DNA of 64,000 nt from positions 63,027,564-63,091,563 of the forward strand of contig OX235279.1 of NCBI GenBank assembly GCA_944472155.2. Reading direction: 5' to 3'. The DNA is from Trichobilharzia szidati (lineage: Eukaryota; Platyhelminthes; Trematoda; Strigeidida; Schistosomatidae). The notes below the pieces were generated by a model that searched no databases, was not told the origin of the DNA, and saw only the letters and a program-made list of their open reading frames with translations. Both the position numbers and the translations under genes were made by a program. Positions within the stretch are counted from its first letter, which is position 1, and each line of letters opens with the position of its first letter. This document shows, piece after piece, positions 45,980-56,710 of the stretch.

Positions 45980-47086
45980 TTACAAACTTACATAGAAATT
46001 ATCCAAATAACAGGAAAGTGATGCACTGAATCCGTATTGATTTGAATATAATTCAGGATAAACAACAGTGGTGTTATCTTTCGTAGTTAAGGCACCAGAA
46101 TTCACACATCCCACATAGTAAATAGTGTCATTATTGTTTTCAGGATTAATGCAACAATCATTGAGTGATCTATTGATAGGGAACTGTATATCTGTTGTAG
46201 GCTGCGTTAAAGATATCGGTAGCTGAGACGGTGGTGGTAAAGATAGAGGAGATAATGCTGATATTGTGCTCTGTCTGAAGTTGATTCTATCCATCGTATA
46301 CGGGTGATGAGGTTGAGATTGGCGGTAAGGCTCATTAGGAAAGTGACTTCTTTGGGGATAAGAAGGTGTACAATGATCGGAGTGAGTATATTGTTGACGT
46401 TGACAATGTACTTGATTTGATGATTCTCCATTTCTTCCTTCCCCCTCTCCTTCACTTCTTTCATTTTTATCTCCGTATTTTGAATGTTCTTCCACACGTG
46501 GTTTTTTCAAGTTGTTATTATTACCGTTTGTAACAAGGTTGAACAGTTTTATAGTTTCAGGTAGGGTATTTTCACATACTTTTGAAGTAAACTGGAAGCA
46601 GGCTTCATTATGAAGTAATTTCAGTGCAGAAGCATTTCTTATAAGTCCAGACTCTTCTACTGTCTCTATATTTGGTACTGATGGTGGAGGGGATGAATTC
46701 GTTGTTGACGATTCTGAAGTGTCCAATATTCGTCTTAAGTAAGCAATATAACCAGCAGCTAATTTCAAGGTGTCCAATTTAGAAAGCTTTGTATCCTTTG
46801 GAACCCATGGTAGTGCACCTTTCAACTCAACGAATGCACCAGATAAAACACGCATCCTCGACCTCTCTCTAGCATTTGCTGCACTTCTTTGTGCCACTGT
46901 ACTATTCAAACCCGGTTTACGGCCTCTTCTTTTACCATTAGGTGTAATTAGAGGAGTGCTTGTGGATATAAAACTACCGTTGTTACTATTATTGGCGTTA
47001 ACATTATTAGATGTATGATTTATTAATCCAGAAGTCATTCGCATAATACAACTATGATGTAAAATGAATATGGAAACAATCAACAT
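45980..47086 (-). CDS. bHLH transcription factor, TCF21/musculin type
   Basis: An uninterrupted 368-residue frame from ATG at 47086 to its stop at 45980. The bHLH domain is at about residues 66-121. The basic region is [15 protein letters not shown] with the E-box-contacting ERxR; helix 1 is [13 protein letters not shown]; the loop VPKDTKLSK; helix 2 [35 protein letters not shown] and the following YIAYLR are the signature of the TCF21/musculin/HLH54F group, mesoderm and muscle regulators that dimerise with E-proteins in the nucleus. A basic KRRGRKPG stretch (52-59) resembles the KRGRGR-type patch before the domain. The C-terminal 240 residues are Asn/Ser/Pro-rich and not conserved. The in-frame ATGs at residues 15 and 17 are possible true starts, because residues 1-14 are hydrophobic and unlike the family. 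Longer than vertebrate TCF21 (about 180 residues). Confidence 0.9.
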   Translation of the reverse strand: MLIVSIFILHHSCIMRMTSGLINHTSNNVNANNSNNGSFISTSTPLITPNGKRRGRKPGLNSTVAQRSAANARERSRMRVLSGAFVELKGALPWVPKDTKLSKLDTLKLAAGYIAYLRRILDTSESSTTNSSPPPSVPNIETVEESGLIRNASALKLLHNEACFQFTSKVCENTLPETIKLFNLVTNGNNNNLKKPRVEEHSKYGDKNERSEGEGEGRNGESSNQVHCQRQQYTHSDHCTPSYPQRSHFPNEPYRQSQPHHPYTMDRINFRQSTISALSPLSLPPPSQLPISLTQPTTDIQFPINRSLNDCCINPENNNDTIYYVGCVNSGALTTKDNTTVVYPELYSNQYGFSASLSCYLDNFYVSL

Positions 47087-47138
47087 AAATCGTCATAACT
47101 AATATTTGACTGATAAAATTAAAAGGCGGTGAAACTAG

Positions 47139-47177
47139 CCAATCATAAAACTCCTCTGGTAGGAGTTTTATGATTGG
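47139..47177. promoter_or_regulatory. Perfect 17-bp inverted repeat upstream of bHLH gene
   Basis: CCAATCATAAAACTCCT (47139-47155), loop CTGGT, AGGAGTTTTATGATTGG (47161-47177). It starts 53 bases upstream of the bHLH ATG. Each arm ends in a CCAAT pentamer, one on each strand. It could be a 5' UTR RNA hairpin, a dimeric factor site or a remnant of a mobile element. The regulatory role is inferred from position only. Confidence 0.5.
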
Positions 47178-47574
47178 GCAATTTCAGCAATGGAACTGAA
47201 ATGAAATGTCTTATTCAGCTTAATCAGATGCAGAAAATCTCTACCCCTAACTTTCATTCATCGGAAGAGAGAGCAAAAATATAATTAAAATGTGTGTAAA
47301 TGACAGCAGAATTTGCTTAAATCAAAGTAGTTGTAGTCTGTGTGTAGGAAATAAATTGCAAGAGCCAATAAAAAAGTAGTGGTTTTACAAAATTAATTTG
47401 TGCGTCAATATTAATAAGCCAAGTATATTTTTTATTTTGTACGTGTTTTAGATCAGTAGTAGGAACTAATACTTTTTATGTAGAAAGCTTCCACAATATT
47501 ATGTATTCAAATTTATTTACTGTAGGACTGATCAAGAAGTTCTATTGCATCATCTCCATATATTTCTTTTTTTT
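47178..47574. other. Upstream flank of bHLH gene
   Basis: AT-rich, no recognised feature; likely promoter-proximal region of the minus-strand bHLH gene. Confidence 0.35.
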
Positions 47575-47755
47575 ATTATAGCTTGATTCTATACAGTGCT
47601 TTTGATACAAGCATGGAATTTTCAGCATGTGATATCGGTAGCCCAAATTTTGCAAGGTGACCAATTGATATCAGGTGTGGGTCGGTAGGGAATCGAACCC
47701 CGGGCCATGTGCATGGTCGGCGAGAGTCCTAACCAATGTACCACCAACACACGTG
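47575..47755 (-). repeat. tRNA-derived SINE family B1, decayed copy
   Basis: Same body as 44985-45180 (TTTTCAGCATG, TATCGGTAGCCCAAATTTTG). On the minus strand the head has B-box GGGTTCGATTCCC and the GACCAT-GCAC-ATGG stem-loop. The acceptor stem is decayed. It abuts the foldback at 47756. Confidence 0.7.
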
Positions 47756-48030
47756 GTTGGAAGATTTCATCATGAACTGACATCAGTTAGAGAACCATTA
47801 GAAAGCCTTGGAATACTGGACAGCTGCTTCATCCTAACTTGGGACTCTTCATCACTACGCATCCACCGCGGTTCGAACTCTGGAGGTGTGTGCTTACTGC
47901 TGAAGAGTCCCAAACCAGGACGAATCAGCTGCCCAGTATTCCAAGGTTTTCCAATAGTTTTGTAACTGATGTCAGCTCATAATGAAATCCTCCAACGAAT
48001 CAAACAGAATCCCTACAAAAACCAATACTT
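47756..48030. mobile_element. SINE family A foldback, 5'-truncated on both arms
   Basis: Left arm 47756-47868 (element on minus) and right arm 47885-48030 (element on plus) are inverted copies containing only the ribozyme and tail. A B-box remnant (GGTTCGAACTC) lies at the centre. The right arm has CTGAAGA (47900-47906), stem II GTCC/GGAC, then GAATC in place of GAAAC and GCC at the cleavage site. The left arm's core is also altered. The right arm keeps the full tail (CCAATACTTGA). Confidence 0.8.
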
Positions 48031-48967
48031 GAATATTTCCATTTATTCAAAAACGATTCATATTTGTCTGTATTTTAGTTCAGAATGGATCATATGGAGT
48101 TTCAGTTAAGCAGTATTTCACGAAATATGCCCATTTATTCACACACACACAAAACACAGCTCCTTTGTTCAGCAAAGAAACACTTCTTATTTCCCCCTAT
48201 TATGAGCACTATCTGTTGAATACTCAACGCATACATGTTAGTTTTGCACTGATAAATCATCATGAAAACCCTGGTCGACTTTTCCTGCCCGACATAACTG
48301 TTTTTATGAGATTCATAGCACACTTCTAGTCTTTTTTAATTGAATATCTTTGGACTTCATTGAGAAGTGATAGTCCTGAGAACTAAATCTTCAGAATATG
48401 GCTTTAAAACATAGTGTTATGCATTAAATTACTGACTTAAAAAGACCGCTTTCTTCACATTTGTCAGTATTTGGTACTCAAGTATTATAACGTTCCGTTT
48501 CTCATTTCCCGAAAAAAATAGTATGAACACTTCCACTTTTGAAGTTCACGTAAATTCAAATGATATCGTTCTAATAGGATACTGTTCACCTCTTGTCCGC
48601 AAGCACTACCGAGAAGTGAACTCATAGTCATGAAGAGATAACCCCACAAGGGTTCTGACATACTGACATAATACAATTATTCTTGCCAACACTAACCGAA
48701 TCAGTGTGAATGAATTTACTAAACATTCATTGAAAAGTTCACAATCTAAGATGAGGATGACACAACTTCATGATATTCATCTTCAGATTTCATTGCAGTT
48801 TCCTTTTAGAGTTCTATATATGTGTGGCATGAGTCAAGAGTGAATATATAGTTGTCATACAACATACATTTCTCATTCATGTGTGCATTTGTATTATTTT
48901 GACCTTTTGAAGTAAGATAAATAAATCCCCGTAAAACAACTAACTTTAGACAATAGAAACAACTATC
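48031..48967. other. No gene recognised
   Basis: AT-rich. A 63-residue minus-strand frame at 48485-48676 was considered and not called. Confidence 0.4.
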
Positions 48968-49165
48968 TGTTGATATTAGATGGTTGGAGGCAATCGGCAG
49001 GAAGCCTTGCACCTAGGTTTCGTACTAGTTGGCACTCGTCAGCAAGGCGTATCTGCAACCTTGAAGGAAACCATGTCCTTTCTGAGATTTGGATCTGCGA
49101 CACGCAGGTAGAGAAGTTACCACTGAGTTATTCAGGCTCGCAATTCACCTCCTGTAGGATTGTAC
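48968..49165 (-). mobile_element. tRNA/hammerhead-like SINE family C, single copy
   Basis: Minus-strand single copy of the family in the 42.6-43.0 kb palindrome. The tRNA-like promoter part is decayed. The fold is intact: stem I GCCTTG (49048-49043), CTGACGA (49042-49036), stem II GTGCCAACTAGTAC (49035-49022), GAAA, ACCTAGGT, then G (at 49010) and CAAGGC (49009-49004). Stem II differs from the other copies at two positions, and the third pair becomes G-U. Confidence 0.75.
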
Positions 49166-50815
49166 TGAATACTGTTTAATTCATCTCAAGTAGACATAGG
49201 AGTTTTACTGACTGACTTAAAGAATTTCCAGCCGCTCATATTAGCAAATAATAAACACTGTATACCTTTTATGTTGTCTGTCACGATGTCGTTCATCTTG
49301 TCAAACAAATCACTAACTGTGTTCTAATTATCTCAGTTGTTACAGATAATTGTCATGATATTTCCCAACTTAGTGTCACTGACGTCTGACTACTTTTAAA
49401 CTCCATGACTTCACATTACTTGAAGATAGTCCACTCAAATAGTTAACTAGGAAGTGGCTCTCAAGAGTTTATGAAATGCCAAAAGTTTTCTTCACTACTT
49501 CATTGCCATCACACAAATATATATATTTCAGTTATTAAAAATTACAGGATTCATTTTAATTACTTTGTGTGTTAATTTGAACACATATTCCATTATCTTT
49601 TGTGCTTACGGGTCTAGTCGTTTTAGATAAGCATTTCACTCCAACCTCTACCATGCATCTTACATGAAGGTATTTTCAAGATAAATAATTCTATAATTTC
49701 TCTCTGTACCCTACAATATCTTTCTCATATTCAACAAAGTCAAGACAATGAATGAACTGTCATTACCGTTGATGTATGTTAAAGTTAATTCTAGTGATAA
49801 ATCCCCAGGTGGATTTTACCTGTAAGAACATATTTCTACAACGTGGACTCCAGTTGTAATATGATCTCCAATTTTCCTTCAACACTGTTTTTTACTTAAA
49901 ATATAAAATACCAAAAAAAAAATGCTGTCAAAATTGTCCTGTTTAGATATGTGTAATATGATCCAACCAGTTAAACTGTTTGTGACCATTAAGGAAAATG
50001 TCCGGGTTTGTGGGAATCTGAAAACAATATTGACTGCCATTCTTCAGAGCATACGTAACTCTTTCTCTCTCTCTCTCTTCATATGCCTTATAGAATAACA
50101 TGTTCTCTACATGGCTATGATTATGCAACACAATTCATTTTACTTTTCTCTAGCAAATGTAACCTTAAAGCAACTTACTGTAGCCATCAGATTTCTCATT
50201 TATTGAGGTATAGTGACCCTTTAATAGCTGAAGGAGGGTTTGAAAGGAAAATAATAAAGAACTGTTGTTGGCCAGTAGAAAAAAATATTGTTCGACACCA
50301 GAGTTTATAATTCATATCAGTTTCGTAATGTGACTACATTGCGTAATGTTTATTACTGATCACTCTGTGTTATATAGAAATAATATATTTAATGAAGAGA
50401 TTTAGACATACAAAAAGTGCTAAACTCTGTAGTTCTTTTTCGCTACTTAAATGACTGAGAAATACACCATTCGCATCGCTGTATCAGTAGCTTACGAGTA
50501 AGAATAGTAAAACAGGTATGAAAACACCCTAGGAGGGCAGCAACAATGAAACTCAGTCGAGCTGAATAGTTTGCAAATATTAGGTTATTACAGTGATGTA
50601 CACTGATTATTTTCCTGATTCTTCACTCTGCAGACGTCGCTTGGAACACCACTCACCACTATTAAATGCAAAACACAACTATTTATTATCTGTTATTATT
50701 TTTTTCTTGCGTTTTGAGTGGAAATAGGGATTCAGAAGAACATCTCCTTTATATTCTATTCTCAGTCTTCACTTTCACCTGAATTCACTACTGCCTATAA
50801 ACTTTCATCTTCCCT
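49166..50815. other. No gene recognised
   Basis: AT-rich sequence with short CT repeats near 50064; nothing else supported. Confidence 0.4.
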
Positions 50816-50819
50816 TCAC

Positions 50820-52500
50820 ATGACTTTTGCACGTCATCATAGAACGCCCTACTAATTCCTCTCCATTCGGGTTCTATTCGAACCCCTGACATGTGGTGTC
50901 AATTGAAAGACTCCTCCTCACTCCATCTTCATCTCCTCCTGCATATTTTTTATGCAATAAGTTGTTGGTTGGTTGACTGCCTATGCCTTCTAACCACCTG
51001 ATCCTCAGTGTTGAGCGAAGCCAGGTACCGATGGGAGTTTGCAGTCTGTCGGAAATGTTTACTTCAGAATAATAGATGCCTGATTTCGATGAAGCGTGCG
51101 CCAAATCTCTGAATCATATGTAAGCACTTATTTGATACTAGTATTGAAAACCTAGGTCGTAATCATTATGCTGAGCACACGGGATTCTTCGCATTGATTT
51201 CAGATTAATGAATGCTTGACTTCCTCTCTCATTCCGATTCGATCCGGTTTCGACATCCTCACCCCATGAAGCTACCTGTAGTTGAAACAGTGCTACTTCC
51301 AGGTAATTGAAGGGGATAACTTCCTTTACATTTCTTCCATTGGTGGTAGTTAGTAATTGCTGCTTGTCAGGTGTCTTCATCGCCTTTGTCCTCTTTCTAT
51401 ATTCGCCTGATATCCTGCATTCGCTGCCTCTTCTGATAACTTGACAGTTTATGCTTGTATATCTTTGAGTTTGTGCATGATATAGTCGACTACAATCAGG
51501 AATATCAAAGGTGATTGTAGACAGTCTTGTCTTACTCTTTTTTTCACCTCAAACGCTTTGTTAGACTTCCCGATGTAAGTCACTTGGTGTACGGCGTCAT
51601 TTTATAGCTGTTGAGTAAGGCTCATAAATGTCAGTGACAATGCACTCCATAATGTTGAAGCAGTTTCCAGACTGCTTCGCAGCCGACGCTACCAAAAATC
51701 TTCTTAGATTGGCTTTGAGATTTGACTACCGTTCTAGGCTTTGTTTAGTAATAATGCAGAGTGTTGCTGTTAGGTCGATGTATGGTTAGTTTTTCCTAAA
51801 GCCAGTATTTTCCATATGGCGCCTGTTTTAGTCATTTAAGGATGACATACCTTAAAATTTTAATTGGAGTGGATAAGAGCATGGTTCTTGCATTGGCTCG
51901 AGTCGCCCTAGTTTGAAAGTTTGATACGATCGTCTTTCTTCATGCTGTCAGATAGGCACCTTTCCTTCCTACTACACCTCCTGCATTAATGACATGAGCA
52001 TGGCTACTGAGGTCTTTGGGTCCGTTTTCAGTCCTTCTGGGGGAATCCTATCTAGTCCTACTTCTTCCTGCCCAGCCCTCAAGACTTCTGCTTTGATCAG
52101 AGAGTCAGTGTTCACTGGTAGCTGTATTCCTGGATAGCTTGTAGTTGATTATCGATCCGGACGTCCTTTGAAGCAGCGAGCTCAGTGTTTCCAATCCTCC
52201 ACTTCTTTGATATGTGGGTTTTCTTCACTATTTCCTTTACCATTATTCACTAGCTTAAGTTGATTTGATCTCTTTCCGGACAGAGACCTAGTTACTTGAT
52301 ATACTATTGTGGCGCTTCTTTCTACTATAACATGTGGTGCTTCAGGTGCCACCATGTCGTAAAAGCCTGTTATCTCCTTCCTAGGACTCTCCTCCTTTAC
52401 TCTGTAGGTCGTACTCAGCTTCTCCTTTTGCTGGTCTTCTCTGCGCCGGTTCAATTTCTGTTTTGTTATCTGTCTCTCAGCTATCTGCTCCTAGGTATCC
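50820..52500 (-). pseudogene. Decayed RTE-type reverse transcriptase
   Basis: Read from 52500 down. The RT N-terminal block is SLIKAEVLRAGQEEVGLDRI then PPEGLKTDPKTSVAM (52.1 kb). Next come KAFEVKKRVRQDCLQSPLIF then LIVVDYIMHKL (51.5 kb, the GVRQGCLLSP block) and NGRNVKEVIPFNYLEVALFQ (51.3 kb). QAFINLKSMRR and TLRIRWLEGIG (51.0 kb) are the C-terminal region. The order equals that of the copy at 60.7 kb. Motif A and the YADD/FADD block are lost in a deletion or rearrangement, and stops are frequent. This is old and opposite in orientation to the other RTE copies. Confidence 0.75.
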
Positions 52501-52704
52501 ATAGTCAGGCATTCCTCATCTCACGACTTCTACTTCCCTATGATATTTGTACAGGTGTCCTTTCACGTCACTGCCAACGAGATCCAGTGTTATTCCACAC
52601 AGGTCCCTTTGGTGATTTTGCTTAATATATTTGCAGGCGGCACCTAGCTGAGCAGCCCCATCTATTTTTGTCAGGATTTTGATTAGCTTCAGTGTAGATC
52701 TCGT

Positions 52705-52880
52705 CATGCTATGTCGCGAACTGAGAGAAGTTAGAATTTACACACCAGTGGGTTCTAACCCAGTGGCTAAATGGTCAAAGGTCAATCGTCATAATCTATA
52801 GGTCTTGGATTGCACAACTGGTAGAGGGTTATGAATATGAACTTCTAAAGAGTTCCAAATTAAGATGAGTCTAGTTTCTT
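52705..52880 (+). repeat. Decayed SINE family A-like fragment
   Basis: TCGCGAACTGAGAGAAGTTA, CCCAGTGGCTAAATGGTC and AAAGAGTTCCAAATTAAGAT follow the order of family A (leader, A-box region, ribozyme stem II) but are strongly diverged. Confidence 0.45.
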
Positions 52881-53342
52881 TAAATTATTCGTCTTACTAA
52901 TGTTTCCCAGATAAACATTCTGAGAGAATATAGGGATGGATGATAACTTATCACTGACAACGTACAGTTCGAGGGTCTACGATATCTGGTCAACGAATTT
53001 TTTCTGTGTTATGCTAATCTGATAATTTTGTACCTGCAAAAACTTAGTAATATTAGGCCATCATCGATAACCATGTTCAGATTTTCAGTGATCTCTGTAA
53101 CTGATTTCGGTTCATTACGACAATATTGTTATTGGTATCAATGTTGGCAAATAATTCGAGTTTTTATTTATCTAAAATGCACAAGTGACTGTTTGGTCGG
53201 GACGATGAAATGAAACTCCATAAAGAACTCTGTAAATTCCTATTTCATTTGTTCTTCTTGTAGGAGCTTATGCCTAATTCAGTGAACATCTGAAACAGCT
53301 GTCAGCCTGCACTTTTACCTTTTCTAATTCCTTTATACACTG

Positions 53343-53383
<41 letters not shown>

Positions 53384-55123
53384 ACACACCCGTTTTCTAA
53401 CTTTGTGCTCATCATCTCACTGTTCACTTATTTTTATCTACCGTAAAAAGACTCCGAATTACCACTGACAAATTTATTTATAATAGTCTGTCGTGATACA
53501 TTCAATGGAATAGGATGAATATCCCATTATTACATGTTAAGCAAACGTTATATTTGTAAGTGTAAAGAATTCTGTTCGCCTTCTTCATTATTATGTATTG
53601 TTAACATAACATCATGACACTAAGTATCATATAAAATATGCGGGGAGTTTGTTCCTGACCTACTGATTCAGAGATTTTTATTCGTTTAAAGCAGCTGCAT
53701 AGAGATATTTAGAACCGGATTCAATCAAGTAGTAGTGAATGCATATTCAAGTCCAAATCACAGCAACTTATACCATCGAATACCTAAACGGCTATACGTA
53801 GAACACCTTTACTTTACACCTAATTACAGGGATAATTTCATATGTATCTAAATCATACTACAATGTTTAGAAAATCTATAACATTGGATTAGTTATGTCC
53901 AGCAACACGACAGAACAAGGGGTATATGTAATTAAAAATCATGGATTTGCTGACCACCATCCCCTGTTCATAACATTATAACGCAACGAGCTTGTCAAGG
54001 AATATGAACATTGAACGTTGGTTCATTGACCTTGGTAGCCATTGACGGGCAACTCGAAGGCGCGAATGGATCGATCGTGTACAAGTTCGAAGAAGACGAA
54101 TAAAAGTACGCTATAATTTTGTATAAAACATTTGTTTATAGACTTGTAATTGTCTTTACTTTAATTGCCAAATAATATAACTTTCAAAAAGGTACTGGTG
54201 TTTTGGAGTTGAAATCGAGACAACCACGTAGTAATTATCGGTTCAGAGCGTCTTCGTCACAATAGGAACTTAAGACTAAGTTCCTTGACAGAGCTAGTAA
54301 CCGTTACATAACTGTCGAATACCAAGGCGCTTTAAGCAATTATATCTTTATAAACTCTCCAAATGAATATCCGATTAGTGATTTTGTTCTTCAGATGGGA
54401 ATGAATATCATATCATTGATTATTAAGTCAACGCAGTTTCAAATAGAACAGAACAATATTACGAGCCCATTCTAGGATTATTTTACAAAGAATTATTTTG
54501 CAAATCACAATTGCTCACACAGAAATAATATCAATTCTAGGTATATAAAAAAGAAATCACGAAATTCTTTCAACACGAAACAAAGACATTGGAATCATTG
54601 TCTGAGATTATAGAAAAGAATTTACAGGATTCTGTGTGCCTTTTTGTGTGTGTGCATTGCCTATACACATGTAAACAGTATCATACACTTGAATAAATCA
54701 CTGAGGTGACTTATCCAGGAAGGTAAAATAGGAAGGAAATATACGAAAGGTTTCACACTATTTAACAACTCTGCCGTAGTAATCACAACACAGTACGAGG
54801 TTAGAAGATAAAGTAGCTCACAAAATAACAAAGAAGCAATGTGTTGATTCGTAGTAAATGTAGAATAAAAATAAAGTTAAATTTTTGTGCGACAAAATAT
54901 TCACTTAGACATGTGTCATGCATGCATGGTATTATTATAATACACCAGCAAAAGTAGGTCATATAAACAAGGGTTAACAAGGTTAGTTAACAGTGGAAGG
55001 ATGAAAAGATAAAAGAAAAAAAGATGCATAACCAGAAAAGATTCAGAGGAAAGGATAAGATAAGCTTGTTTGAAAATGAATCTCCCCAAATATTATGACT
55101 TCGTAAATATAACCACCACTAAT
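52881..55123. other. No gene; microsatellite inside
   Basis: AT-rich. Contains (TA)n at 53343-53381. The part next to 55123 is probably 3' UTR of the minus-strand exon at 55124-55360. Confidence 0.4.
53343..53381. repeat. (TA)n microsatellite
   Basis: About 19 uninterrupted TA units. Shorter runs occur near 56305, 57660 and 63090. Confidence 0.95.
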
Positions 55124-55242
55124 TCAACGTGTCCATTTACGAGAATGCAGTTGATTTAACTGAGATGTTGAAACAGTACCATATGTTTGGTTGTAATTAC
55201 AAATAGAATGATTGAATAATTTTGACTCTGATCGTATTTTTG

Positions 55243-55274
<32 letters not shown>

Positions 55275-55360
55275 GCTAGTGTTGCTGACGGCAGTGACGA
55301 TGACGAATTTATGAATGATCGTCTGTTTGCAGGATAATTATTCGCCAACTTTAATGAATT
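55124..55360 (-). CDS. 3'-terminal coding exon, unidentified host gene
   Basis: A strong acceptor (TTCTTCTTCTTCTTTGTAG ending at 55361) precedes 55360 on the minus strand. The frame NSLKLANNYPANRRSFINSS runs to TGA at 55126-55124. The product has Ser and Pro runs, a six-Thr run encoded by a (ACA)n-like repeat, and an end SQLNQLHSRKWTR. No domain is recognised. The exon reads through the acceptor with no upstream ATG in frame before a stop, which supports a spliced exon over a small gene. Upstream exons would be at higher coordinates or beyond the window. Confidence 0.5.
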
Positions 55361-55795
55361 CTACAAAGAAGAAGAAGAAGAAGTAAAGTAAAAACCTGTT
55401 TGAATTCCACATCAATGTACAGTACCTACTAACTGGACTGTTGATGTTTTTGTATGTAGGTTTACGTATGACTGTAATTACTTTACAAAAAAAAGAATAT
55501 TCATAGTGGTGACATTTGAAAAACAAATGATCTAGGTCATAAGTTAAAAACATTATCGCTATGTACTTATATGTACTCGACGCACGTGTTCACATGTATA
55601 TCCTCGAAATATGTTTACCTTTGGGTTGTTTTTTTCATTGTGAATTTAGTACTGGATTATCATCTTCTACTCACGTCACAAAATTTGCCAGCCGGATTCT
55701 CTCATACTGTATTTTTCAATACCTGACTACTAAAAAAGATCAAAGACTAGAGTAGTTTGACTGCTCACTTAACTCAGTGATTCATTGCTTGATTC
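55361..55795. other. No gene recognised (probable intron)
   Basis: AT-rich; likely intron upstream of the exon at 55124-55360. Confidence 0.3.
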
Positions 55796-55836
55796 ATTTT
55801 TTTTAATCTGCATCTGATCTTAACATCGCTTACCGT

Positions 55837-56148
55837 ATGGTTGTAAATCAAGTCAACAGTAGAACTACAAAAACTGTGTTGAAAACCAGTCAAACATACA
55901 TTCATTGTTCTATACTTTCTCATCTCGTAGATACAGAACATAAAATTGACGTAAACAAGGCCTTCAGAGTCATCTACCGTTTACCAACTAATCTTAATTT
56001 TACCTCAAGAGTTTGTCTGCTACATATTGCTGAAGTTGTTGTGATCTGCATTCAGACACCTAATTTATTGTATCCAAAAGAAATCGGTTCAGACGCTTTC
56101 TTTACTCCGCTGGCCATCAAGGTTTTGACGATCCTTAATCTGTTGTAA
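55837..56148 (+). pseudogene. Possible Penelope-like element C-terminal remnant
   Basis: A 103-residue open frame contains SILSHLVDTEHKIDVNKAFR then VIYRLPTNL and CLLHIAEVVVICIQTPNLLY. The order S-x-hhxHLhDTxH-x-hDhxxAxxI followed by RxxLLxIAEAhxIxxxxPxLxxQK resembles the distal half of GIY-YIG nuclease domains in Penelope-like retroelements of trematodes. The catalytic GIY-YIG start is not visible upstream, so the fragment is truncated. The call rests on motif style from memory; another host repeat protein is possible. Confidence 0.4.
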
Positions 56149-56629
56149 AAATTTCCTGAATCTTATTTGATATTCGACGTACTATTACATTTTTATGCTT
56201 ATTATGACTCATGCATCTTTCTTGAACTGTAATTTCATTCATCTTAACAAACTGATGGTATTTAAGAACACCAATATTGTTAATGACGGTTATTCTGGAA
56301 TATTATATATATATATATATTCTTCTTTGCTGCAAGCTTGAACTAAAGTTAATAACTTTATTGGTAATCACAAAAATAGTCATTAAAATACGTTATTTTG
56401 CATGTGATGGATTTAGTGAATACAAAGCTAAAGACGAGTAAACACATGCTTAGTTAACTAATCACTAAATTATCTAATATCAACTGCTGTTGGATTTTTT
56501 AAAGACAAGACTACTGGTTAGGTCGCCTTGGTTAGAGTGTTTCTAAAGAACACTGAAATTTTCCATAGATGTAAGACAACATTCATTGCTAAATAGCACA
56601 TAGGTTTGTGACATTTAATTTATTTTTAC
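56149..56629. other. No gene recognised
   Basis: AT-rich, with a short (TA)n run near 56305-56321. Confidence 0.4.
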
Positions 56630-56710
56630 GAGTTTGACCACGGATTGATATCAGTTAGAGAACCATTGAAAACCAGGGAGTACTGAACAGCTGTTTCATC
56701 CTAGTTTGGG
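56630..56710 (-). mobile_element. SINE family A foldback, short left arm
   Basis: Inverted copy of the last part of the element only: ribozyme stem II onwards plus tail (TTGATATCAGTTAGAGAACC). The match to the right arm continues into TTTTTACGAGTT at the outer end, about 80 bases in all. Confidence 0.8.

Noticed and set aside
46770..47018. 82-residue plus-strand frame
   Set aside because: Antisense of the bHLH domain coding region.
48485..48676. 63-residue minus-strand frame as a host exon
   Set aside because: An acceptor-like CAG is nearby, but there is no family resemblance, no donor, and the length is within chance for AT-rich DNA.
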